A DNA stretch of 52,078 nt from an uncultured Anaerolineae bacterium (GCA_937927775.1 CALBEF010000013.1:1-52078), one strand, 5' to 3'; shown: positions 1 through 7,752, counted from the first letter of the stretch. Notes: a model not told the origin generated them from the letters alone. A program made the numbers and translations.

Positions 1-12
1 TCTTCCGGGCCG

Positions 13-1266
13 GTGTCTGCGGCTGCGCCGGTGAGTGAAGGCGAGCGCATCCAGGTGATCGACGCGCTGCGCGGCTTTGCGCTGTTGGGCATTCTGCTGG
101 TCAACATGGGCATCTTCAGCGCGCCGTTCATCGGCTCGGTCATCGGCATCCCGCGCGGCGAGACGCCCCTTGACCATGCCGCCGAGTTTGGCGTGTGGTG
201 GCTGGCAACCGGCAAGTTCTATCCCTTGTTCTCGTTTTTGTTTGGCATGGGTATGAGCATTCAACTTGCCCGCGCCACCGAACGCGGGGCGAATTTCACG
301 CGCCGCTATGCGCGCCGTCTGCTGGCGCTGCTGGCGTTCGGGCTGGCGCATGCCCTGCTGTTGTGGAACGGAGACATCCTGTTCATCTACGCGCTGATGG
401 GCTTTGTGCTGATGCTGTTCCGCAACGCGCGCCCCAGAACATTGTTGATCTGGGCCATCGTCCTGCTGGCCTTGCCGTTTGCGCTGGCGTTGCTGAGCGC
501 GCTTGCCAGCAGCGCTTTCCTGTCAGCCATGCCGGCGGACATGACGGCGATGGGCGGGTTCGATCTGAATCGCATGTTCGCCGATCTGTACGCGCAGACG
601 GTGGAGGTGTACAGCCGGGGAACATGGGGCCAGATCTTTGTCTGGCGGGCGATTGAGTGGATCATCGCGCTGATCGCATTCGCCTTCAACAGCGCGCCGC
701 AGATTCTCGGTCTGTTTGTGCTGGGGCTGTGCGCCGGCAAAGCGGGCGTCTTTCAGAATATCGACGCGCATCGCCGGCTGTTCACGCTGGGCGCGCGTGT
801 GGCGCTGCCGGCCGGGTTGCTGATCAACGCGCTGATCGCCTGGCTCGCCGTCACCGCAGGCAGCGCCTTCACGTCGGGGGCGCTGGCGTTCGCCCAGGCT
901 TTTCTGCTGCTGTGCGGGCCGCTGCTGACGTTTGGGTATCTCTCCGCGATCGTGCTGGTTTCGCAGCGCGCAGAAGCGCGCCGGCTGCTGGCCCCCTTGA
1001 GCGCAGCCGGCCGCATGGCGCTCAGCAACTATCTGATGCAGTCGGTTATCTGCACCACGATTTTCTACAGCTATGGGCTGGGGCTGTATGGCCAGATGGG
1101 CGCGGCGGTTGGCATCCTCCTGAGCCTCGTCATCTGGGCAATTCAATTGCCCGTCAGCATGATCTGGCTGCGCTTCTTCCAGTTCGGGCCGATGGAGTGG
1201 GTGTGGCGCGCGCTGACCTATGGCAAGGCGCCAGCCATGCGCCGGCAAAATGTTGCCGCGCCATAG
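13..1266 (+). CDS. DUF418 family multi-pass membrane protein (YeiB-like)
   Basis: Integral membrane protein of the DUF418 family. Function is unknown; some members are thought to be transporters. The N terminus has the family hallmark DALRGFALLGILLVNM near residues 18-33. About ten hydrophobic segments follow. The C-terminal DUF418 block carries the GRMALSNYLMQS motif near residue 335 and ends with the typical FGPMEWVWRALTYGK. The 417-residue length is normal for the family. The chosen start is a GTG 12 bases from the window edge and the frame is open to the edge, so the true start could lie upstream. The next gene on this strand begins about 200 bp downstream and is unrelated. Confidence 0.85.
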   Translation: MSAAAPVSEGERIQVIDALRGFALLGILLVNMGIFSAPFIGSVIGIPRGETPLDHAAEFGVWWLATGKFYPLFSFLFGMGMSIQLARATERGANFTRRYARRLLALLAFGLAHALLLWNGDILFIYALMGFVLMLFRNARPRTLLIWAIVLLALPFALALLSALASSAFLSAMPADMTAMGGFDLNRMFADLYAQTVEVYSRGTWGQIFVWRAIEWIIALIAFAFNSAPQILGLFVLGLCAGKAGVFQNIDAHRRLFTLGARVALPAGLLINALIAWLAVTAGSAFTSGALAFAQAFLLLCGPLLTFGYLSAIVLVSQRAEARRLLAPLSAAGRMALSNYLMQSVICTTIFYSYGLGLYGQMGAAVGILLSLVIWAIQLPVSMIWLRFFQFGPMEWVWRALTYGKAPAMRRQNVAAP

Positions 1267-1269
1267 CCG

Positions 1270-1380
1270 CAGGGGTGCGACCCCCGGCATGTGCTTGCAC
1301 ACCTCGATCAGCGCGTCGGCATACTGGCCATAGACCATGCCGGTGTGGTGGATGAACGGCCCCTGCATGAGCGTGCGCTC
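1270..1380 (-). pseudogene. possible C-terminal remnant of an L-fucose isomerase-like gene
   Basis: On the minus strand this gap encodes about 37 residues with protein-like character, including GPFIHHTGMVYGQYADAL and then EVCKHMPGV. From memory this resembles the extreme C terminus of L-fucose/arabinose isomerase-like proteins (a His-His pair, then VYG, then a helix ending in PG). An in-frame stop lies just upstream, at 1381-1383, and the frame then runs into the antisense of the DUF418 gene, so no complete gene is possible. If real, it is a decayed tail of a minus-strand sugar gene. The family assignment is uncertain. Confidence 0.3.
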
Positions 1381-1462
1381 TCAGCCCGGAAGCCCTGTTT
1401 CACGGAGGGATTGGTCATACGTGCGCCTCGACGCTATGGTAACATGCCGGCGGAGTTTGCCA

Positions 1463-2269
1463 ATGCCCTCGCCTTTTCCCGGCATGGATCCCTGGCTCGA
1501 AGGCTCGGAATGGGTCAGCGTGCACACGGCGCTGAGCGCAGAGATCGCGCGCCAACTGGCGCCTTTGCTTCGCCCCAGATACGTGGCGCGACCGATGCGT
1601 CGCTTTAGCGTGAATGACCCCGCCAACATTGCCGTTGACGCCGCCGACGCCTATCCCGATGTCAGCGTGCATCGCTCAGAGCATCGCGTCGGAGAGGCGC
1701 TGGCAACGACAGACACCGCCACCCGCGACAGAATGCCCAACCTGCCCCTGCGTCTGCAAACCGCGCTCGTTTCTGATGAACCTCAGTACACCGTCGAGAT
1801 CCGCGATGTGGCGAATCGCTCGCTGGTGACCGCCATCGAAGTGCTCTCTCCGAGCAACAAAGGAGGGCAAGGCTACGCTGACTATGTGGACAAACGGCAA
1901 CGCATTTTGCGCAGCCGGGCGCATCTGATGGAGATCGATCTGTTGCGGCAGGGCCGGCGTGTGCCCATGCGAGACCCGTTGCCTGGCGCGCCTTACTTTG
2001 TGTTTCTCAGCCGGGCCGAGGATCGACCTGTGCTGGAGGTGTGGCCGATCCAGTTGAAAGACCAGTTGCCGGTTGTGCCTGTGCCGCTGCTGCCCGGCGA
2101 CAGCGACGCGCCGCTGGATTTGCAGGCGGCCTTCACTGCCGTCTATGACGCCTACAACTACGACCTCAGCATCGACTACACCCGCCCGCCGGAGATCCCA
2201 CTTGCCGGCGAAGACGCCGCCTGGGCAGCCCGGCTGTTGGAGGGCGTCGTCTCAAAGCGGCCTGCTTAG
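1463..2269 (+). CDS. DUF4058 family protein
   Basis: A 268-residue protein of unknown function (DUF4058), a family frequent in cyanobacteria, planctomycetes and Chloroflexota. The diagnostic N terminus MPSPFPGMDPWLE fixes the start: this ATG is preceded by GGAG seven bases upstream, whereas the longer open frame from 1337 has no family similarity. A second conserved block near residues 120-140 reads EIRDVANRSLVTAIEVLSPSNKGG-like. Its EVLSPSNK core recalls the nuclease-like Uma2 families, which is only an analogy. The stop codon overlaps, tail to tail, the stop of a decayed minus-strand gene fragment. No partner gene suggests a role. Confidence 0.85.
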   Translation: MPSPFPGMDPWLEGSEWVSVHTALSAEIARQLAPLLRPRYVARPMRRFSVNDPANIAVDAADAYPDVSVHRSEHRVGEALATTDTATRDRMPNLPLRLQTALVSDEPQYTVEIRDVANRSLVTAIEVLSPSNKGGQGYADYVDKRQRILRSRAHLMEIDLLRQGRRVPMRDPLPGAPYFVFLSRAEDRPVLEVWPIQLKDQLPVVPVPLLPGDSDAPLDLQAAFTAVYDAYNYDLSIDYTRPPEIPLAGEDAAWAARLLEGVVSKRPA

Positions 2270-2548
2270 CCGAACCCAAACTCCGCGCACACCTCGCGGG
2301 CGATGTCGCACCAGCGGCCCAGGCGCCACGGCTGATCGCGCAGGGTGCGCGCGTCTTTCATCACCAGTTCCACCGCGCAGCCCTGCGTCATGCGCAGCGT
2401 GGCGCGCAAATCCTCGCGGATGGCGTCTTCGTCCCAGCGGTCGGCGCTGATGAGGGCCGGGTTGGGCTTGCGGCAAAACACATACTTGCCCCGGTATTCT
2501 TCCGCCGTGATCTCCTGATCGCACCACGGCGAGACCGACGTTTGCCTC
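2266..2548 (-). pseudogene. C-terminal fragment of a uroporphyrinogen decarboxylase-family gene
   Basis: About 93 residues in one minus-strand frame match the C terminus of UroD-like proteins common in Chloroflexota sugar/methyltransfer clusters: SVSPWCDQE, GKYVFCRKPNPALIS, WDEDAIREDL, then VELVMKDARTL and QPWRLGRWCDIAREV, ending in a normal stop at 2266. The rest of the protein (about 250 residues) is absent. Upstream the frame enters the Gfo/Idh/MocA gene, whose stop is at 2550, so the recognisable homology starts directly after that gene. No credible start codon exists. The reading is a truncated, non-functional gene that once followed the dehydrogenase in the same operon. Confidence 0.72.
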
Positions 2549-2549
2549 T

Positions 2550-3554
2550 CTATCCATCCACCTCCACGATTGTCCCGCTGATGAGCGAGTCGATGCCGGC
2601 CTGGATCACCTTTTGCGCTTTCAGGCCGTCCTCGCCAGAGCCGTCGATTTCTTCCGGTGTTGCGCCCTGGGACACCTGCTTGAGGAAAGCGTGGATGCGC
2701 GCGCGGAAGGTGTCGTCGAAGTCGCGGTAACGCTCGCCGCCGAACACCGGGTTGCTGTATTGCAATTTGACCAGGTCTCTGGCCGGGTAGAGGGTGGCGC
2801 GTTCCCACATGTCTTCGACGACAATGCGCCCCTCGACGCCGGCGATCTCGCAACGCTCCATCGGGTGGCCGCGCCCGATATCGTAGCTGCTGGTGAGATG
2901 GCCGACCGCGCCGCTCTTGAACTGCATGTTCCACGACGCGGTGGACCACATCTGGCGGCCCGGCGCTTTCATGGCGAAGCACTGCACTCTGGCAATGTCG
3001 CCGCCGTAGTGGCGCATCATGTCCACGGAGTGCGGATTGAGCGCCTTCATGTGGTAGTAGATCGAGCTTTCGTCTCTGGGCCGGCCAATCCACAGCGCCA
3101 TGTTGACGAACAGCAGGCTGCCGACGCGCCCCTCGTTCTGCCATTGTTTGGCGTAGTAAGCGGCCGGCGTGAAGCGATGGTTGAAGTTGATCCCAAAACA
3201 GCGCCGGCGCTCCTTTGCCACGCGCACCATTTCTTCGGCTTTGGCAATCTCGTTGCAAATAGGCTTTTCGCACAACACATGTGCGCCGGCTTCCAGCGCC
3301 TGAAGCGTCGGCTCGTAGTGGTCGCTGCTGTATTCGTAGCCGCCGGTGCAGACGCTGACCACGTCCGGCTTGAGGGCAGCCAGCATGTCCGACGCGCGGG
3401 TGAAAGCCGGCGCGCCGTGGCGTTCGCCGCCGGCCTGCGCGCGCTCCGGGACGATGTCGCATACGCCGACCAGCTCGGCCAGATCGTCGGCTTTGTAGAT
3501 GCGGGCATGCAGGTTGCCGATCGGCCCCATGCCAATCACGCACACGCGCAACAT
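2550..3554 (-). CDS. Gfo/Idh/MocA family NAD(P)-dependent dehydrogenase
   Basis: A 334-residue oxidoreductase that probably oxidises or reduces a sugar, inositol or amino-sugar derivative with NAD(P) in the cytoplasm. The N-terminal Rossmann fold begins at residue 1 with VCVIGMGPIGNLHARIY, containing the GxGxxG nucleotide loop. The family EKP motif is seen in VLCEKPICNEIAKAEEM near residue 95. The C-terminal alpha/beta domain has a HMKALNPHSVDMMRHYGGD segment, matching the usual catalytic His/Asp region. It is first downstream of the sulfotransferase/sulfatase/TIM-barrel group on the same strand, and the UroD-like fragment follows it. Substrate cannot be told from sequence. Confidence 0.88.
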   Translation of the reverse strand: MLRVCVIGMGPIGNLHARIYKADDLAELVGVCDIVPERAQAGGERHGAPAFTRASDMLAALKPDVVSVCTGGYEYSSDHYEPTLQALEAGAHVLCEKPICNEIAKAEEMVRVAKERRRCFGINFNHRFTPAAYYAKQWQNEGRVGSLLFVNMALWIGRPRDESSIYYHMKALNPHSVDMMRHYGGDIARVQCFAMKAPGRQMWSTASWNMQFKSGAVGHLTSSYDIGRGHPMERCEIAGVEGRIVVEDMWERATLYPARDLVKLQYSNPVFGGERYRDFDDTFRARIHAFLKQVSQGATPEEIDGSGEDGLKAQKVIQAGIDSLISGTIVEVDG

Positions 3555-3582
3555 GGTTTGCTCCTGCGGCAGAAGTCAGAGT

Positions 3583-3678
3583 GCAGATAACAGACGACAG
3601 ACGACAGATCGGAGCGCGCCCACAGTCCTGGCTTTCTGTCCTCTGACGACTGGCTACTGGCTACTGACGACTGACGAC
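3583..3678. repeat. two short heptanucleotide tandem arrays
   Basis: Two imperfect 7-bp arrays flank a short unique spacer. At 3583-3610 the units are GCAGATA, ACAGACG, ACAGACG, ACAGATC. At 3644-3678 they are TGACGAC, TGGCTAC, TGGCTAC, TGACGAC, TGACGAC. The second array encodes the last residues and the TAG stop of the minus-strand sulfotransferase. The pattern matches the other heptamer arrays in this window. Confidence 0.85.
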
Positions 3679-4391
3679 TCATACCCCAACTCGACGATGT
3701 CCTCGGTGAAGAAGTCGAAATCGTGTTGCTGCCTGTCCGTTTTCCAGCGCCCCACCGAGTCGGGCCGGACGGGAATCTTGACCAGCTCAAAGCCCAGGAA
3801 CGCTTTCAGCTTTGCCAGCGTTTCTTCCTGCTTGAGCACAAAATCCTCGAAGCGCGCCAGGATGGCATGTCGGGGAGGCGGCGTCGCTTTGACGATCTCG
3901 CGCTGATACTTCCAGCTAATGGCTCGGCGCAGGCGGACGTTGTCAGTGTGTTCATACGGCACGCCCCATCTGGCCAAATCGTCTGTCACATGCTCCCCGA
4001 TAATCGAGTCGCGCGGGTCGCGCACCCAGTGGATGTAGTAAGCGTCGGGGAACAGGCGCACGATCCAGGGATAAATCAGGGTCGTTTCCGGCAGCTTCCA
4101 CCCCTTGCGCTCGAAGCGAGTGTTGCTCAGCACCGATGACAGGTACGACTCGACCAGCCGCGTGAAGGCCGGGTCGATGGGCATCGTGTGAAGCCGGGAA
4201 AAGTCCCACGCCAGGCCGCCCTTGTGCGTGACATGGCGCGCCATGACCCGGCACGCTTCGTACAAATCTTCAGGTGGCAGCAGGTCGCCGGACACGTTTT
4301 GAACGGCGCCCATGTAAACTCCGCTGCGGGCCAGGGTGTGAGAGATGGCGCGCGTGCCGGAATGCCCCCGGCCAATGATGGTGATCAGCAT
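3654..4391 (-). CDS. sulfotransferase family protein
   Basis: A 245-residue protein with the two PAPS-binding signatures of sulfotransferases. An N-terminal P-loop-like 5'-phosphosulfate loop reads GRGHSGTRAISHTLARSG (residues 7-24). A 3'-phosphate-binding strand-helix reads YYIHWVRDPRDSIIGEH near residue 120. It would transfer sulfate from PAPS to a hydroxyl of an unknown acceptor, perhaps a glycan. The ATG at 4391 was chosen because the frame upstream is only the octamer repeat, which happens to lack stops. The stop lies inside a heptamer array. The gene lies between a sulfatase-fold hydrolase and a sugar dehydrogenase, consistent with sulfated-sugar metabolism. That context is an inference. 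Confidence 0.8.
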   Translation of the reverse strand: MLITIIGRGHSGTRAISHTLARSGVYMGAVQNVSGDLLPPEDLYEACRVMARHVTHKGGLAWDFSRLHTMPIDPAFTRLVESYLSSVLSNTRFERKGWKLPETTLIYPWIVRLFPDAYYIHWVRDPRDSIIGEHVTDDLARWGVPYEHTDNVRLRRAISWKYQREIVKATPPPRHAILARFEDFVLKQEETLAKLKAFLGFELVKIPVRPDSVGRWKTDRQQHDFDFFTEDIVELGYESSVVSSQ

Positions 4392-4465
4392 TGAGTGATT
4401 GAGTGATTGAGTGATTGAGCGATTGAGCGATTGAGCGATTGAGCGATTGAGCGATTGAGTGATTG
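4390..4465. repeat. octanucleotide tandem repeat (ATTGAGYG, about 9.5 copies)
   Basis: Nine consecutive 8-bp units, ATTGAGTG or ATTGAGCG, run from 4390 to 4461, followed by a partial unit. Order by variant: three TG, five CG, one TG. The array ends in a short inverted repeat, GTGATTG-CCG-CAATCAC. It occupies the leader immediately upstream of the minus-strand sulfotransferase start codon, so copy-number change could alter its expression. Because 24 bp is three units, the frame stays open across it and produces a spurious periodic peptide. Confidence 0.95.
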
Positions 4466-4498
4466 CCGCAATCACCCAATCACCCGATGACTCAATTC

Positions 4499-5914
4499 CT
4501 ACAGTTTCTTCTGCCCGCGCTGGCGCCGCAACTCTTTGGCTTGCAGTTGCTGGGCCTGCTTGGGCGAGCCGATGTAGAGCGTGTCGTAGGCCTGTTGCGA
4601 GGTCTTGAACGGGCCGCCGCCATGGCCATGCCAGTCGAGATTGGTGTACATGGGGTTCTCGCGGCCGGTCTGTTTGGTGCGCCGGGCGATGTGCGCCTGC
4701 ATGCGCTCCTCGAGCATCTTCACCACTTCCGGCTCTTCTTCGGCCAGGTTGCGGTTTTCCTCCGGGTCGCGGATCAGGTTGTACAGCTCGACCTCCGGCT
4801 TGAAGTGAAAGTCCGGCTCCAGCGCGTGGATCAGCTTCCACTCCTGGGTGCGCCAGCCGTGCTTGCGCATCCAGGTCGCCTCGGTGATGTAGGTTTCCGG
4901 CTCGGCTTCGCGCTCCAGGCCGAACATCCAGGGAACCAGGCTGCGCCCGTCGAACCTGATGCGCGGCTTCGGGTTGATGCCCATCAGGTCCAGAATGGTT
5001 GGCGTGACATCCTTCATGTAGCAGGGCGCGCCGATCGTCACGTCGGACGGCACCTTGCCCGGCCACACAAACATCAGTGGAATGGTCAGGGTCGGTTCGT
5101 ACAGGCCGTGGTGATCGAAGTGGCAATCATGGTCGTACAGTGTTTCCCCGTGATCGGAGTCGATCACGATCAGGGTGTTCTCCTCCAGGCCGAGCGATTC
5201 AATCGTGGCGAACAGGTTGGCGATGCAGGCATCCATGTAGGCGATCGCGCCGTCGTACTGGGCGATGATGTAATCCTTGTCGGTGCAGCCGGGCGGGAAC
5301 CAGCTCGCAAGGAAATCGCGGAACGGCTTGAAGGCGTAGACCGGGTCGAGCGAATGGTTGTTCTTGTCGAACTCATCCCCGTCGTAGAATATTCGCTCGA
5401 ACGGGGCGGGCGGCAAATAGGGGGCGTGCGGGTCCATGTGCCGCAGGAAAAGGAAGAACGGCTCGTCCTCGCCGGCCAGCCGCTTCAACTCCGGGATTGC
5501 CACCTTGTTCAGATTTTCGGCTTTGGGGCTGCGGCCCTGTTCCCACGACCCCCAGCCCTCGAAGTCCAGGTACTTCTGAAACCCGCGCGAGGCCGGGTTG
5601 CCGCTGAAGCCGACGCAGGTGGTGTTGTAGCCCTGCTCGCCCAGGATTTCGGCCAGCGTCTTCAAGTGCCCACCCAGGCCGCCTTTGTGCCGCAGCGCGA
5701 CCACGTCTGTGCTGAAGCAGTCCATGCCGGTGAACATGGAGGTATAGGCCGGCGTGGTCGGGATGGATGGGCTGATGACATTGCTGAACGACGCGCCCCG
5801 CGCCGCGTACTCATCCATGTGCGGCGTGGTGAGCCGGGGGTAGCCGTACAGGCTCATGTGGTCCGCGCGCAAACTGTCGATGCCGAACAAAATCAGATTG
5901 GGTTTCTTCTTCAT
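4499..5914 (-). CDS. sulfatase-fold hydrolase with threonine at the nucleophile position
   Basis: A 471-residue cytoplasmic member of the alkaline phosphatase/sulfatase superfamily. Metal-site motifs are present: GIDSLRADHMS (D13), RHMDPHAPYLPP (about 159-170) and DSDHGE (252-257). In true sulfatases the CxPxR motif before xxxxTG carries formylglycine. Here the aligned residues are T53-T-P-A-Y57, so both the modifiable Cys/Ser and the Arg are replaced. A Thr nucleophile is known in superfamily members such as nucleotide pyrophosphatases and LtaS/EptA-type transferases. It may therefore be a phosphoesterase or transferase rather than a sulfatase. There is no signal peptide. It follows the TIM-barrel gene on the same strand. 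Confidence 0.82.
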   Translation of the reverse strand: MKKKPNLILFGIDSLRADHMSLYGYPRLTTPHMDEYAARGASFSNVISPSIPTTPAYTSMFTGMDCFSTDVVALRHKGGLGGHLKTLAEILGEQGYNTTCVGFSGNPASRGFQKYLDFEGWGSWEQGRSPKAENLNKVAIPELKRLAGEDEPFFLFLRHMDPHAPYLPPAPFERIFYDGDEFDKNNHSLDPVYAFKPFRDFLASWFPPGCTDKDYIIAQYDGAIAYMDACIANLFATIESLGLEENTLIVIDSDHGETLYDHDCHFDHHGLYEPTLTIPLMFVWPGKVPSDVTIGAPCYMKDVTPTILDLMGINPKPRIRFDGRSLVPWMFGLEREAEPETYITEATWMRKHGWRTQEWKLIHALEPDFHFKPEVELYNLIRDPEENRNLAEEEPEVVKMLEERMQAHIARRTKQTGRENPMYTNLDWHGHGGGPFKTSQQAYDTLYIGSPKQAQQLQAKELRRQRGQKKL

Positions 5915-5935
5915 CTTCCTTCTTCCTTGTTCCTT
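5915..5935. repeat. heptamer array CTTCCTT x3
   Basis: Three 7-bp units (CTTCCTT, CTTCCTT, GTTCCTT) lie directly before the sulfatase-like start codon. Read on the minus strand the units are purine-rich (AAGGAAG), so the array probably doubles as the ribosome binding site of that gene. Confidence 0.7.
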
Positions 5936-5938
5936 GTC

Positions 5939-6739
5939 CTATCGCGCTCCGAGCTGTTTCAGAATCGCGTTCAGGTAACCATAGCTTTCGGCGGCGATCA
6001 CCGCGCACTGGGTCAGCGGCAACTGATTCGCGCCGATCACTTCCAGGCACACCGGCCCGTTGTAGCCGCCCTCGACCATCACCTTGCAATAGCCATACAG
6101 GTTGATGTCGCCTCGTCCGCAGGCCTGCATCGGCGGGGCGCCGGGTGTCGGACCGCGACCCTTGCAGTCGCGGATATGAATGTGGCGTGTGCGGCTGAGC
6201 ACCTGCGCCAGCGCCTCTTCAGGGTTCTCGTTGGCGCGATAGATATGGCTGGGGTCCATGTCCACGCCAAAGCCGGGCGAGGTGATCTTTTCCATCGCGC
6301 GCAGCGTGGTTGGCGTGTTGTAGATCGCCCCGCCGACGTGCGCCTTGCAGCACAGCGTCACGCCATAGCTGTGCGCCTTGTCGGCCAGCCTGGCCAGCAG
6401 ATCGGTCTGCCGGACGAAGTCCTCCTCGACATCCGATTTGCCGCCCGGCCCCACATTGATGATCGGGATGCCGATCTCGGCGCCGGCCTCGAATGCTTTG
6501 GTCAGCCGGTCCTCGTCGAGCGAAGCCACTTCGGCTGACAGAATCTCCAGGCCGTTGTCGGCCGCGATCTGCCTGATCTCAGCCGCCTGCGCGCGCCAGG
6601 TGTCGAGCGCAAGGTGCTCGCACATGCCCCTGATGGCCGAGATCTCGACGCCGTCGTAGCCGGCCATCCTGATACAGCGGGCGGCGGTGGCGAAATCGAA
6701 GCCGCCAAAAAGAACTGAGTTGACGCCTAGCTTAATCAT
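5939..6739 (-). CDS. sugar phosphate isomerase/epimerase (xylose isomerase-like TIM barrel)
   Basis: A 266-residue protein of the AP endonuclease 2/xylose isomerase-like TIM-barrel superfamily. Alternating strand-helix segments are clear, with GYDGVEISAI near residue 28, AEIGIPIINVGPG near 90, GFGVDMDPSHIYRA near 160 and HIHIRDCKGRG near 185. These supply the Glu, Asp, His and Asp residues that usually bind a divalent metal. It probably isomerises or epimerises a sugar or inositol derivative. It is first in the minus-strand group with the sulfatase-fold hydrolase, sulfotransferase and Gfo/Idh/MocA dehydrogenase, a common catabolic pairing. The substrate is unknown. Confidence 0.85.
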   Translation of the reverse strand: MIKLGVNSVLFGGFDFATAARCIRMAGYDGVEISAIRGMCEHLALDTWRAQAAEIRQIAADNGLEILSAEVASLDEDRLTKAFEAGAEIGIPIINVGPGGKSDVEEDFVRQTDLLARLADKAHSYGVTLCCKAHVGGAIYNTPTTLRAMEKITSPGFGVDMDPSHIYRANENPEEALAQVLSRTRHIHIRDCKGRGPTPGAPPMQACGRGDINLYGYCKVMVEGGYNGPVCLEVIGANQLPLTQCAVIAAESYGYLNAILKQLGAR

Positions 6740-6751
6740 GCTTTTCTCCTG

Positions 6752-7183
6752 TCACGAGTTCGATTGCTTTAGCATCCAGGCGCGCGCCTGAATGGCAAAC
6801 TGTTTCAAGTCGTCCAGACGTTGCAGGTTGGCATACACCTTGTCCCAGTCCACAACCAGATATTCGTGGACGAGAATGTTTCTGAATCCTGCTATCGGCG
6901 CAAGCTGCCGGGCAAAGTCCATGCTCAGGATGCTCAATTCTCCCAGCCGCAGGATAGCCTCCTGATAGTCAGCCGGCTTCTGCCCGCCCTCCAGCGCAAT
7001 CAGCCGGCTGGCGATGTCGATGCAGCACTGCGCCGCCACCTCCAGATTGCGCTCGACAATGTCGCGCAGATAGGCATCCTGCGCGAAATCATTCCTTGGC
7101 CTGTTTCTGAGCGGCTCTAATCTGCTCAAGCGTTCGCTCAGTTCGTCCAAGCGCCGCTCGATACCGCTGAACTCGCCTGTCAT
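6752..7183 (-). CDS. hepT: HepT-like HEPN ribonuclease toxin (DUF86)
   Basis: A 143-residue HEPN-domain protein of the HepT family, the toxin of the MntA/HepT system. The catalytic RX4HXY motif is intact as RNILVHEY near the C-terminal third. In this family the toxin cleaves RNA and is silenced when MntA adds AMP to its conserved Tyr. The helical segment DIVERNLEVAAQCCIDIASRLI matches the HepT core. The ATG at 7183 is preferred: GGAG lies six bases upstream, while the in-frame GTG at 7195 lacks a good site. The gene overlaps the 3' end of mntA by 95 bp in another frame, which implies tight coupling. Confidence 0.85.
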   Translation of the reverse strand: MTGEFSGIERRLDELSERLSRLEPLRNRPRNDFAQDAYLRDIVERNLEVAAQCCIDIASRLIALEGGQKPADYQEAILRLGELSILSMDFARQLAPIAGFRNILVHEYLVVDWDKVYANLQRLDDLKQFAIQARAWMLKQSNS

Positions 7184-7583
7184 AGTCGTCTCCACGCAGA
7201 ATGTCCTGCCGCTGGGCGCGCAGCATCGGCAACAAGTCGTAATACCGGCTCATCACCGTCGCTTCGTATTCCACGCGCGTCGCCAGATCGCGCTGATGGA
7301 TCAGCTTGCCGTTCGCAATCACGTTAAACGCCAGCTCGACCGGCGCCTCGTTCAACAACACCAGGTCGATCGCTTCGCCCTGCAGCGCGCGCCGGATTTG
7401 ACGCATCAAATGTAATCGGGCGGCCTCATAGTCTGTGTCTCTGTCCAGCAACACAGCAATGTCATAGTCGCTCAGCGGGCCGATGTTGCCCTGCGCGCGC
7501 GAGCCGAACAGATAGGCAAGGGCAACCGCCGGCGCGTCGGCGATAACGGGTCGAAGCTGCTCCACAAGCGCGCAGGTATCCAT
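7089..7583 (-). CDS. mntA: MntA-like nucleotidyltransferase antitoxin
   Basis: A 164-residue minimal nucleotidyltransferase. The catalytic motif GSX10DXD is complete: GSRAQGNIGPLSDYD, with two Asp metal ligands, then a third carboxylate region EAIDLVLLNEAP. Known MntA proteins AMPylate their partner HepT and neutralise it. The start is set at the ATG at 7583, because the sequence upstream in the frame has no similarity to the family. The protein is about 25 residues longer than typical MntA, and this extra C-terminal part (rich in Arg, Gln and Lys) is the region overlapping hepT. Encoded immediately before the toxin, as usual for this system. Confidence 0.85.
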   Translation of the reverse strand: MDTCALVEQLRPVIADAPAVALAYLFGSRAQGNIGPLSDYDIAVLLDRDTDYEAARLHLMRQIRRALQGEAIDLVLLNEAPVELAFNVIANGKLIHQRDLATRVEYEATVMSRYYDLLPMLRAQRQDILRGDDYDRRVQRYRAALGRTERTLEQIRAAQKQAKE

Positions 7584-7752
7584 TGAGCCGGATTGTAGTT
7601 GATGCCCATCGCGGCGCGACAGGACTGATTCAGCGCCTCGATGTGTAGCCCCGGCCTGCTGAAAAGTCAAGCTGCGCGGAGCGTCCGTTCACCACGATCA
7701 TTCCGACTACAATTCCGCTAACTCAGCCCTCGGCATTGCGAGGAGGAATCAC

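Noticed and set aside
2266-3543. 425-codon minus-strand frame
   Set aside because: Only the last ~93 codons look like protein; the rest overlaps the Gfo/Idh/MocA gene out of frame.
4390-4465. possible CRISPR array
   Set aside because: Units are 8 bp in direct contact with no spacers.
3654-5126. 490-codon minus-strand frame that would fuse an extra N-terminal part to the sulfotransferase
   Set aside because: The upstream part reads antisense-like junk and the octamer repeat; the 8-bp units lack stops in this frame. The sulfotransferase starts at 4391.
4463-6538. 691-codon plus-strand open frame
   Set aside because: It is antisense to the sulfatase-fold and TIM-barrel genes, which have clear motifs; its His/Val/Arg-rich sequence is typical of a GC-rich shadow frame.
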